Part shown: positions 14,881-24,900 of the stretch, piece after piece
How the letters are laid out: each line of letters starts with the position of its first letter
Numbering within the stretch: the stretch's first letter is position 1
Source of the DNA: a virus
Virus record (IMG/VR): IMGVR_UViG_3300046468_002641
Span: 1-36,101 of that record
DNA: 36,101 nucleotides
Strand: one strand, 5' to 3'
Program-made: the position numbers and the translations under genes
The notes under the pieces: model-generated
Told to the model about the DNA's origin: nothing
Database searches by the model: none
What the model saw: the letters and a program-made list of their open reading frames with translations, nothing else

Positions 14881-16055
14881 AACAATATGCCCTATCCTGT
14901 GGCGTAAAGATAGATAAACCCTTCATAGAAACTTCTTATTTTCCAGTAGTTCCTGAAAAATATATAACACTGCATGCGAGCGAAAGGATTCAATCAAAAA
15001 CATACGACTATTATAATGACGCAATAGCATTAATCAGACCTTTTTTATTAAAAGAGGGTATACAAATAGTTCAAATAGGATCAAATAAAGAGTCCTGTAT
15101 ATCCAACTGCATACAACACCAAGGTAACACAACTATAAAGCAAGCTGCATATATAATCAAAAACTCGCTACTTCATTTAGGCACTGATTCATTCTCAACC
15201 CATGTCGCTTCGGGGTTTGGTAAAAAAATAGTAAGCCTTTATAGCACATTATATAAAGAATGTTGCGGTCCATACTGGGGCAACCCGAGTGAACAAGTCC
15301 TCCTTGAACCTGACAGGAAAAACAAAAAAGCCTCCTTCTCTGACGTGGAGTACCCAAAATCAATAAATACCATAATGCCTGAAAAAATTGCTTGCGCAGT
15401 TCTAGACTTACTAAAAATAGAACACAACTTATATAATATAGAAACATTTCACATAGGCGAATCTTATCATTCTGGATCATTAGCCGTTATACCCAACCAC
15501 GTAATGCCTGATAATTTCGCACCAAACCAACCAGCAAATATACTTGGACACGAGCATTTTGACGAACACAATATAACGAAATGGGCGTACAGCAGAAAAG
15601 TTAATATCTTCTTGAACAAACCGATGCATATCAATTATCTTAGAAGCGTAAAACAAAACATCAACCAAATTAATTACTTCGCAACACCAGACGATAACGA
15701 GTCATTTTTTAAAGCAGTATCCAAATTAGGCATTCGAGTAAAGATAATATCTAAAGATGAAAATACAATAAATGATTTAAAATTAAAATTCTTCGACTGG
15801 GATGTAAATCTTGTAACAAAAAAAACTAAAAAAGATATTGACAATTACGAAAAAATATGCAATAATACTCGTTATAAAAGTTCTCAAATCATCGCGTCAG
15901 AAAAAAAACTTTACGCAAGTAAAGCTGCTTGGAAAAATAATATCAATGGAAACCATGATAAAATCATTGACTGCGAAGAGTTCTGGGAAGATATTTCAAA
16001 CCTAAAACTTTACAACGACAAAAATTATGGCAAAAACGCAAACAGCAACAGATAA
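14868..16055 (+). CDS. C-terminal half of a GT9 (heptosyltransferase-like) domain plus an unknown C-terminal region
   Basis: This is a 395-residue protein whose first ~185 residues complete the GT9 domain begun in the previous gene. The order is HLLEQYALSCGVKIDKPFI, then YITLHASERIQSKTYDYYN (donor-side strand), IQIVQIGSNKES (~65-76) and LHLGTDSFSTHVASGFGKKIVSLYS (~102-126). The last corresponds to the conserved D-t/s-x-x-x-H-x-A...G-k-x-x-v-x-L-y/f motif of ADP-heptose:LPS transferases. Residues ~190-395 are not recognised; they are Asn/Lys-rich and mixed alpha/beta. ATG 14868 lies 13 bases inside the upstream frame, with no Shine-Dalgarno, so translation should be coupled. A lone half GT9 is unlikely to be active without its partner. 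Confidence 0.7.
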   Translation: MHLLEQYALSCGVKIDKPFIETSYFPVVPEKYITLHASERIQSKTYDYYNDAIALIRPFLLKEGIQIVQIGSNKESCISNCIQHQGNTTIKQAAYIIKNSLLHLGTDSFSTHVASGFGKKIVSLYSTLYKECCGPYWGNPSEQVLLEPDRKNKKASFSDVEYPKSINTIMPEKIACAVLDLLKIEHNLYNIETFHIGESYHSGSLAVIPNHVMPDNFAPNQPANILGHEHFDEHNITKWAYSRKVNIFLNKPMHINYLRSVKQNINQINYFATPDDNESFFKAVSKLGIRVKIISKDENTINDLKLKFFDWDVNLVTKKTKKDIDNYEKICNNTRYKSSQIIASEKKLYASKAAWKNNINGNHDKIIDCEEFWEDISNLKLYNDKNYGKNANSNR

Positions 16056-16857
16056 CTCAATCACATTAAGTTCTGAATCAGAAAAAAGTAAAAAACAAAC
16101 ACAGTATATAAAAAATTATATAGATGGGCCCGGGAAGTTCTCGAGGAACGAATATGGATTATTAAATAATGTAGATTATGAATTTGCTGAAGACGGATCT
16201 GTTAACTGGAGGTCAATGATAAAAGATGAACATCTCTTTCCTAATAAATCGTGGTTCGATCTAAGAAAGAAAGATGTACCTAGATCTATCGATGGACTAA
16301 AGGATCATCAGCTCTTGATTAAATTAAGCGGAATTAAAGAGCTTGCGAAATTAAGAGGCTTTTCTGACGTTGAATATGAAACCGTCAAGTGTGAAATGAA
16401 CCATGTAGCTATTTTATGCCGAATGAAATTCTCACCAAACTATGAAACCTTTGGCCAATCGGTCATATTCCAAGATATGGCGAATGCAACACTAGACAAT
16501 ACAAGCAGCTTCGCTACAAAATTCCTCGAAACGATAGCTTGCAATCGAGCTTTTGTAAGATGCGTAAGAAACTTCTTGAATGTTCACATCGTAGGAGACG
16601 ATGAGATTGATAAATCAAACAGTATAAACAAAAATATCGGATCTTCTATATCTCCATCTCTTACTCCTCATTCTATGGTAGAGAATTTAGTTAGAGAAAA
16701 ATTAAATTGTTCAAACTTTGATGAATTTAAAGTCGTATTAAGGGATTGGTGGAAAGCGGGAAAGTATCAAAATGATAACGCTAAAGACTGGGGTGATTTT
16801 GGCGACATCTCCCCAACTGATTCAAGAATCTTAATGAAAGTTATAAATTCAGGATAA
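16027..16857 (+). CDS. Putative ssDNA-annealing/recombination protein, Rad52/Sak-like
   Basis: This is a 276-residue protein. After a polar N-terminus (1-55) come HQLLIKLSGIKELAKLRGF (~94-112), a VKCEMNHVAILCRMKF strand (~119-134), and a helix with ACNRAFVRCVRNFLNVHIVGDDEI (~168-191). The pattern of a short strand pair, then A-x-T/N-R-A-x-x-R-x-x-R-x-x-x-N followed by an acidic end, is that of Rad52-superfamily and related phage proteins that anneal ssDNA. A role in replication or recombination would fit the SSB-like gene upstream. It starts 29 bases inside the GT9 gene with no Shine-Dalgarno. It ends by overlapping the convergent S74 gene by 9 bases. The assignment is a pattern match and needs a profile search. 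Confidence 0.5.
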   Translation: MAKTQTATDNSITLSSESEKSKKQTQYIKNYIDGPGKFSRNEYGLLNNVDYEFAEDGSVNWRSMIKDEHLFPNKSWFDLRKKDVPRSIDGLKDHQLLIKLSGIKELAKLRGFSDVEYETVKCEMNHVAILCRMKFSPNYETFGQSVIFQDMANATLDNTSSFATKFLETIACNRAFVRCVRNFLNVHIVGDDEIDKSNSINKNIGSSISPSLTPHSMVENLVREKLNCSNFDEFKVVLRDWWKAGKYQNDNAKDWGDFGDISPTDSRILMKVINSG

Positions 16858-17376
16858 CCTCAGTTCTTCAATTTCCCTCTCCATTTCATCAATCAGCTTT
16901 TGCTGATCCTGAATTGCTCCAATCAATATTGGAACTATCTTCTCGTACTTAATGGCCTTATATCCATTTTTCCTAGTTTCAACAATTTCTGGAGCAATAA
17001 CTTCAACTTGCTGAGCTATTAAACCAATATCTATGCCAGTATAAGTAGATTGATTGTTATTCCATTCGAAATCTATAGCGTCAATACTCAACACCTTATC
17101 TAGGCAATTTTCGATCAAAGAAATATTGTCTTTAAGCCTTTCATCTGAAGAGGAAAAAGCCTCAACATCACCCTCGCAATATAATCCATCCGCGCATCCA
17201 ATAAAAAATGAGTTATTTGTTCCGTTTGGGACAACAACTGAATCCCCAATCACATGGACGTTTGAACTGTTCGCAGGAATTAAGTTATCCGAACCTTGGA
17301 TTATAGAACATCCGTTACAATTCGAGCCGATTGAATTATTCTCCCCCCCTATTATAGAATTAAACTTACCTCCCAT
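16849..17376 (-). CDS. Small fibre-tip protein with peptidase S74 intramolecular chaperone domain (second copy)
   Basis: This is a 175-residue protein. Residues 1-~60 are beta-roll repeats (FNSIIGGENNSIGSN, CSIIQGSDNLI, VHVIGDSVVVP) like those ending the 2062-residue fibre. Residues ~74-175 are a complete S74 domain: SSSDERLKDNIS with the self-cleavage Ser77-Asp78 and Lys82, the F-x-W strand (FEWNN), IGLIAQQVEVIAPEIV, YKAIKYEKIVPILIGAIQDQ and a C-terminal coiled coil. In known systems S74 trimerises a fibre, then cleaves itself off N-terminal to the Ser. The start has a Shine-Dalgarno-like AGAGG 6 bases upstream of the ATG and overlaps the previous gene by 11 bases. It begins in mid-repeat, as though cut off a longer fibre. 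Confidence 0.85.
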   Translation of the reverse strand: MGGKFNSIIGGENNSIGSNCNGCSIIQGSDNLIPANSSNVHVIGDSVVVPNGTNNSFFIGCADGLYCEGDVEAFSSSDERLKDNISLIENCLDKVLSIDAIDFEWNNNQSTYTGIDIGLIAQQVEVIAPEIVETRKNGYKAIKYEKIVPILIGAIQDQQKLIDEMEREIEELRLS

Positions 17377-18073
17377 TCCTAACCTCTTTTATTTTTTGTT
17401 TCATTTTGTTGATTTTTTTATTCTGATCCTGTATTGCTCCGACAATAATTGCAGTCATTTTTTTATAAGATAAAGCTTTGGTTCCGTCGTGCCTGGTTCG
17501 CACTATTTGAGGTTTTATCCTTTCTACCTCTTGAGCAATTAAGCCGATATCCCTTTCTCCATTCCTGTTCTTCCAATTAAAATTAACGCATTTTATTTTT
17601 AATAAATCTCCCAAGCAATTCTTCATTAATGAGACATTATCTTTCAATCTAATATCCGAAAGATTAAAAGCTCTTATATCACCTGTGCACCTCAAGAATT
17701 CGCAAAACACATAGACGCGATGATCCTTGGAATGGAGCTTAGCATCAATATAATCATAATTCTGAAAGCCCCAAGATGTGTCGTTCTGCATTATTTGATA
17801 AATATACCAAATATGAGGTACGCCCCAGTTCCCAATGATATGCAAATTATAGCAGTTGTACATTTGCACAACATAATTACTTTGAGTGCTGCTACACCCT
17901 ATCATAGAGCATCTCCTCGAATCACTTATTAGCGTTTTTTCTGATGAACTTTCTGCCCCAGAAGAAATAATCAAATTAGAAGCATCAATACCTAAAGCAT
18001 TGTATCCGGCATTAGTTATCGAGTCACCAGGTGGCGAAATTTGATTAAAATTTGGAGGATTGTATAATGCCAT
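17366..18073 (-). CDS. Small fibre-tip protein with peptidase S74 intramolecular chaperone domain (first copy)
   Basis: This is a 235-residue protein. Residues 1-~135 form the mature part: a short N-terminus (MALYNPPNFNQISPPGDSIT), degenerate beta-roll repeats (LISDSRRCSMIGCSS; NCYNLHIIGNWG) and an aromatic segment (WGFQNYDYID). Residues ~136-235 are the S74 domain with NLSDIRLKDNVS (Ser139-Asp140, Lys144), FNWKN, IGLIAQEVERIKPQIV and a basic C-terminal coiled coil. It is paralogous to the next gene but its mature region differs, which suggests two alternative or successive fibre tips. The ATG overlaps the upstream stop (TAATG) and the C-terminus overlaps the next start. Confidence 0.85.
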   Translation of the reverse strand: MALYNPPNFNQISPPGDSITNAGYNALGIDASNLIISSGAESSSEKTLISDSRRCSMIGCSSTQSNYVVQMYNCYNLHIIGNWGVPHIWYIYQIMQNDTSWGFQNYDYIDAKLHSKDHRVYVFCEFLRCTGDIRAFNLSDIRLKDNVSLMKNCLGDLLKIKCVNFNWKNRNGERDIGLIAQEVERIKPQIVRTRHDGTKALSYKKMTAIIVGAIQDQNKKINKMKQKIKEVRNGR

Positions 18074-18984
18074 TATCTATTTATTTTTTTAAATGTTATT
18101 TGATTTGGTTGATGCGAAGCTAAGGAGTACATTGCTATAAAAGCATCATTATTACTATTCTTCATAATTAACCACCAAGCATCTAGGTTATTCCACTCTC
18201 TATGTACAAATGTTACTTGTAAAGTAATATAATTAATTCCATTTTCAGTGACTTGCGAATTACTGAAAACATATCCGCCCTGAGTAACCTCCGAAAAATC
18301 AAATCTACTGGAGTCGACTTTAAGTCTCATAATAAAGCTAGGCTCACAGAAAATCCAACCTATTTTATCAGCCGTACTACTTCCTGGTTCAAGATTTTGG
18401 ACAGTTGAATGAAGATAAAAAAAAGAACCCCTTGTTCCTCTGGGTGGCCCCAAGTACATCCATCCTAAATCCACAGAGTATATATTCTTGGAATTAGCTT
18501 TTTTATATATTCTACCTGTTTTATCTGAATAATTCGGTATTGGGCTAATATTTATTGAATTACTTGATACTTGAGTTACGGTATAAGTTTGGGTAGGACT
18601 GTATTGAAAGCTTATTGTATTACCTACATTTAATATACTGCTTAAATTTACAGTAGTTATGACCTGTGAGTTGCCCGCAGTAATTTCGACAACACCTGCC
18701 AGAGGTGTATAAAGCTGGTCTACGTCTTCTGATATTATTTTACCCAAAGGTGTGTTCGCAATCCAGTATGCATTATTCCAGTAAGTAAATTGCAGTCCAA
18801 CAGATTCTGAGTAACCAAAAAACCATGTATCATACATCCAACCCAGATTATTAACCCTTGCGTAATTACCATCTTTACCTGAATAATATTTTGAATATAT
18901 AGAAAACCTTGAATCTAAAGCGAAGGTTGGGTGACTGAAGCTATTCTCCGCGCCATTACTTGTGTTATGAATAATATCAACCAT
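18073..18984 (-). CDS. Fibre-associated protein with tryptophan-rich LGW repeats
   Basis: This is a 303-residue protein. It has three spaced aromatic motifs: NLGWMYDTWFFG (~46-57), DLGWMYLGPP (~170-179) and KIGWIFCEPSF (~206-216). These recall LGW-type repeats in surface and secreted bacterial proteins and in the I-J fusion of this phage. Between the first two lies an inserted beta domain (EITAGNSQVITTVNLSS, then TISFQYSPTQTYTVTQVSS). The C-terminus (~217-303) is another beta sandwich. No catalytic motif is seen. It overlaps the ends of the 2062-residue fibre and the first S74 gene by one stop/start each, so the genes are co-translated. It is probably a fibre or receptor-contact component; family unknown. 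Confidence 0.5.
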   Translation of the reverse strand: MVDIIHNTSNGAENSFSHPTFALDSRFSIYSKYYSGKDGNYARVNNLGWMYDTWFFGYSESVGLQFTYWNNAYWIANTPLGKIISEDVDQLYTPLAGVVEITAGNSQVITTVNLSSILNVGNTISFQYSPTQTYTVTQVSSNSINISPIPNYSDKTGRIYKKANSKNIYSVDLGWMYLGPPRGTRGSFFYLHSTVQNLEPGSSTADKIGWIFCEPSFIMRLKVDSSRFDFSEVTQGGYVFSNSQVTENGINYITLQVTFVHREWNNLDAWWLIMKNSNNDAFIAMYSLASHQPNQITFKKINR

Positions 18985-21900
18985 TAGTTAATTACATTAA
19001 AATTACCACCGATTATAGACTGACTAGATCCATCAAGTATTTGGTTACCCTTCCCTCCACCTATGAAATTACCGCCACCATCCTGTGTTGCATCCGTTAG
19101 TCTACTCACCTCTTGAGCGCCTGTGTCTATTTCGTTCTGATAGCCCCCAACTATCGAAGAGAAATTATCTTCGCATACATTTCCATAGCCATTACCTATG
19201 AAAGAAAATCTTCCCTTTATCAAATTATTGGATCCAGCAACGATGGAAGAAGCTAGAGATTTATAATTGTTTGCATTATCTACATTTTCTGTTATTGAAT
19301 TCGAATAACCTCCTCCTATAAAAGTTGCCAATGTATCACTAGGATCATTTAAATTTTGCGCAAGTGCGCTGACAGTCTGAATGGAAGAATTATTTGTAAA
19401 ACTTCCCTTAATTTCTATCTTACCCTTTTTTGAGCTGAACCTTAAGTAAGATTCTATAACATTCCCGCTTGAATCTAAAACGTTATTTATTCCCCCGCTG
19501 TCTTTTATTGGTCCACCAACGTCAAAATATACATTATTAGAATTATCCCTACCTAACAAAAATCCTGCGGTATTATAATTTTCTACAGAAACAGCAGCTT
19601 GATTGCTATTATTATATAATCCTCCTATGAAACCGTTAGAGGCGATAAGCCCTCCTAAGTTTCTGCCTAATATAATTCTTTCCTCTACAAAACTTTGCTC
19701 TGCTACTAATAATTTTGTAGCGACACTGGAGAATACAGCCCCGAAGGGTTTCCAGTAAACCGAAGAGCTATTCGGTGTTTGTGAAGACCCATTAATACCG
19801 CCGTTACTTTGTAAGCATACGTAATAATCAGATAAATGCTTGACTATATCTCCCCTACTGGGCTCAGTCCTGGTGCCATCTATAAAAAAGTAAGACTCGC
19901 TAGGATCCCACTCCCCCCTATAAGTAGGGGAGGCCCCCATTCTACCATCCAAGCCATCTTGCCCTATCTTTCCATCGATAATTCTTGTTATAGTAACTGA
20001 ATTTTCTAAAGATGATGTTTTACTTTTAGCATAAACTACTATGCTATCCCCAGTTGTATTAAAGCTTTTAAGTATATCATCAAAGCCAACCTCTGAGCTT
20101 ATACCAGCTTTTAGATACGCTTTGAAATTTCTATTAGAACCATCTATTTCAAAATCATCAATATCATAAGAAAACCCGCTTAATGTAGGTCCTGAATATA
20201 TTTGATTATTGATATCATAAGCGCTATCAAATTGATCATAAGAAAAAACCTGATGATTTTGGTTTTCGCTTATTAAATCCATCCTAAATTGAATATCTGT
20301 AGTAGTTGCTGAACTATTTCTGAGAACCCCACTTATGATTATATCAGAAGAATTTACCATCTGGTAGTTATTATTCACTTCTTCATAATTAACATATGAA
20401 GGAATACTCTGCAAACCACCTATATCAAAATCGTTGCCATCTGTCTGCCTTATTCTTCCCTGTAAGGTCAAAAGCCCATCCTTGAAACCAAGACTGCCTC
20501 CGGGAGTTTTAAAACCAAAAGTTCCGTCCCCACTCAGAAAAAAGCCTTGATTTATACTTTGATCATCGATATCGTAAAAACCTAAGGATCTTACAACACC
20601 TCCATTCGAAGCGCCATCTGTTGTCAACTGAATATCTGCGCTTTTTATTAATCCAGCCTTTAATTTATCAACCTTTAAGTCATTTATCTTTGCGTCTACA
20701 ATTGCGGCGTTAGCGATATTAGCTGTACCTATTAAGGCGTTAGCGAATGAGTAGTAAACTGGAGTAGCAACACCTAAATCTGCCCGCGCAACTATAAAAT
20801 CTCCATCATCAAAACCGTTTATAGCCCCTTGTCCCTGAGATCCTGCCGGGTGACTTTCTGAAAAATTATAACTAGAATCCCCCCTATTCCACCATATATA
20901 ACCACTCGACTTAGTTATATCAGTTTCGCCTGGATCGATTATATACTCTGCCCCAGTAAAATACAATTTATGACTAATCCACTCGACTTGATTACTTGTG
21001 CCAACTTGAGAGAATGGGTTATTGGGGACGAGGGATATAGTATTAGGAAACTTTTCGGTCATCCTTATTTCGAAACCAGATATATCAGTAGCTACCGCCT
21101 CTCCAAGTGTAAGCTCCAAACCCTTTATGTATAACAAATCCGATTCTGGTTGAAGATTAGCTTGCCCAGTGAAAGGGCCTTTATTGCCAGCGTAATCAAC
21201 AGATCTTACCCAGAAATATTTCTTATCATTAGTCTTTCCGAAATGCGAGACTTCAACCTCTGGACCATTTGCGTTTACATTGAATATTCTTTTTGCATTA
21301 GTGATACCTAAAGCGGGGTCTTGGCGCTCTATAGGGATGGGCTGACCGCCCTCTATATAATTAGGTATATTGCCTTCTATCCTCCTATATCCACTATTAT
21401 TAGAAAAGTCCAAAGGCTTAGAGAGATCCTTCTCATCTTTTAAAAACGCATTTATGCTACCGAGCTCAAGTTTATCGTCATCTGACGCCCAAACCTCATA
21501 ATAACTTATATCATTGGGTATTTCATCGACATTTTGAATATTACCGCTTGGATGGCTCCAACTTAAAAAATAATTCTCAAACGCAGTGTCGCCACTAAAA
21601 CTTACAACGGGCCCAGGAATGTCGTCCTCCGAAGTTCTAAAAACTGGGCCGATTGACCCATTAGGGTTCTTATTGTTGTAACTTCTAGGCCAAACCATAA
21701 CCTTTTGCAAATCTTCCGTATTATCTAACACTCGATATAAATCTCCACTACCAAAATCATCAAAAGGTAATATTTTATAAAAATAACCCGTGGGTTGATC
21801 TATACCATCCACTCTAGGGATTGGTGGCTCATCCACTATTTGCGTAACATTGTCCCCAAAAGATGCGTCCGCTGCGCCTAGAGTTACCTTAACTAAAGTG

Positions 21901-24900
21901 GAATCTAAATTTATATTATTTTCAAAATCAGGAAGAGAGTCGTAAGGTCTACCATCCGAGCCGGTGATCTCAAAATTTTCTTGACTAGATCTATATAAGT
22001 TAACTTTTGTCGTTTTTTCTTGAGTCGAAAATGCGTATGTAAAATTAAACTTAACTCTCGTCACTTCGTCCGTACTATTAACAGCGAACCCATCCTCCTT
22101 TATGCTAGGCTCCTGATTAATTCCTATTATTTTCTCACTATTTAATATATTTCCATCTTTATCTATTATGCCAACTTCAATACCTACACTCCTCTTTCCG
22201 CTCTCTGGGATACCTATATGACCAAAAACAAAATCGTCATAACTATCATCACGCAGCCACACGGGAATCCATTGAGATTCCTGAAAAGTTGAGTTAACAT
22301 ATTCGCCAGAACCAATGTATGCATCCAAGGGCCCCCCGGTAGGGTTGTCCTCCAAGGCGTAATATAATGAATTATTATGGTAAACGATGTCATTTTGATT
22401 ATATCCAGAAGGGTAAATATCGTCTCCACCCGCATCAATATTTGTCCAAAAACCTTCTCCCTGAACAGGAGTCATTGAAGTGTTCGTAATCAATCCGCTC
22501 CATATATCATTGTCGTACAAAACTAAACTACCACGAGTATAAGTTTTATCGGCTGACCAATTATATGCATCTAACTTATAAGCTGGATACAACAAGTTAA
22601 ACCATTCGCTATTATCCGGTGTCTGTTTAGTCCAATTATTAACGTCCATAGAAGGACTAAATCCATTAAAATCCCAATGCGATAAGGGAGCCTTCTTCCA
22701 TCCATCAGAAGTATATACTTCAATAAAATGATAATCTGGCTCTATATCACACAACGAATGAGAACCATCATCCACCTTATCAGATTCGTGCAGGGCGATT
22801 TTACCCCAATTCCCATCTGAAACATTAACGTAAAGAAAATTTGAATCACATTCTACATCTCCATTATTTCCCGCGCTCCTGGTTACTGGAATAAGCGGGA
22901 TTCTGCCCCAATTATCATAATCGAAACAGTAATACAAATAATGATCAACAACATTTCTATCTCCTGGATTTCCTGGAGACGAATGATCAAAAGAACTGGT
23001 TCCTACAGAAATATCCACATTCACTTTATATATAGAGCACGGAACTTCGTCAAATAACGAAAGAACTCTCCACCTCGTCCTATCTGTTCCGGGAATAAAG
23101 CTTTGATTTGCTTCCTGATCTCTCAAACACAAGTAAAAAGTCTGATAATGCAAGACTACATCACCAGCTATATAGCTTGTTCTCGAAGAATAAGAAAATA
23201 TCTGATCATCAGAACTTATTACTAAATCGTCCACAAAGTAATTCACGCGGGAATCAAAAACCCCCTTAACATTGCTAGAATTTGGACCAAATGACCCATC
23301 TAAATGAGCATAGGGTTTCTCTACCCTATAGATATTACCTTTGTATTGAAGTTGATTATTAAAACCGTTCCAGTAATAAGTCTCTGAAGTACTCCATTCT
23401 TCATAATGAGGTCTTGGGTTATTTATAAACATAAGGTCAAGGAAAGAAAACATCGTATCAACATTGAACTTATATATATGTTTATTAAAATCTGCTACAA
23501 AATCACCAGAATTATAATATCCATTTGCATCAAATATCTGAAAATTAGAAGCAAATCCCCCTGTTCCATAAATCTCATTATTCACCTCTCTTGTGTATTC
23601 GTACGAATCAATTAATTTCGTAGTGGGGAGATCAAAAATCACAGTTCTATTTCCATCAGTATCTATGGATGATATCTTAGAATTTTCTCCCTGCGTTATT
23701 CCTGTAAGGAAATCTTTTGTGTGAGAATCAAATAAAGATCCGCTTATGCCTAATATAGAAGGGGTGTCAGAAGTAGAGAGAGCAAATCTATATTGTTCTA
23801 AATCAACCAAATTATTATCTTGATCTAGTATATTCCAATCAAAAATCAAATCATCCTTCCTTTCTCTAAATCTTAGATTAGAAACCTTGACCTCGGAAAC
23901 CAAACCCTTAAGTTCCCCTGATTGAGTCAACCCCCCCTGGCTTAAGTTCAAAATATCCGAGCTCCCATATCCATCATGGGCCTGAAAGGCGTAATAATAA
24001 GATAAGCCCCATGTCTGAGTATCCGAATATTGATTATTTGTTATGTTGAAACTCGAATAATCATAAAGAACCTTATCCTCCCTTATGAATTCCCAATAAT
24101 TACCATTATCGGGGGTTCTATTCTTGTCGCTAGAGTGAGTCTGAATGCACTTAAAAATACCCGTTTGAGGAGGTGTGTTGTAAGTTACCATATCCCCAGA
24201 CAGGTAGTTGCCGAACCCAAAATTCCATTGATTAGCTAAAAGCACATCTCTAAAATAATCTATATTCGTCTGAAGATTTTCGTAGTCAACAAGTTCCACA
24301 GAAGATGGTATCCCCAACCTTTGGAGAGAGACTTTATTAAAATCGGTATCATTGGAAAACCAAGAAAAAGAAACGTCCGAGCCCCTCAAACTGTAATTAA
24401 AACCCTCTATATTTGACTCATAATTTACACCCGTCAGTACACCGGTCGCGGTTCTACCGAAAGAATCATGAGATACTATCCTTAGGCCAAACGTGCGATC
24501 TAAATTTAAATCATCAAAAACTGACTCGTTCAAACTTAAAGAAAATTCCCTATAGTTAGATAACGCCTCACTAGGAGCTCCAGCTGAAATAGAATTTTGC
24601 AAGCCCGGGCTAGCATCTAGCACTGATGCGGGAATAACAACAGCCCCTGTTCCATTTTCTATAGTTATATCAAATTTCTCAAACAAACTGTCCTTCAATA
24701 ATTCGGAATCAATAGACTCCCCCTGCTTCGCATGCCCAACCGGAGGGATCAACTCCCATGAAATTTGAGAGTTTTTGTTTATAAATTCAGACTTAACCTC
24801 TAGTTTATCACCCTCGAACTGAGGGGAGTGGATATTAACGGAACCGACATCTGTTCTAACCGGAAGATTAGTGATTCTTAAGTTATTAAAAGTAAAAGTA

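Noticed and set aside
16840-16870. Terminator at the convergent junction of the annealing-protein gene and the S74 gene
   Set aside because: The genes overlap tail to tail by 9 bases and I find no stem followed by a T-run on either strand; the same holds at 1272/1273.
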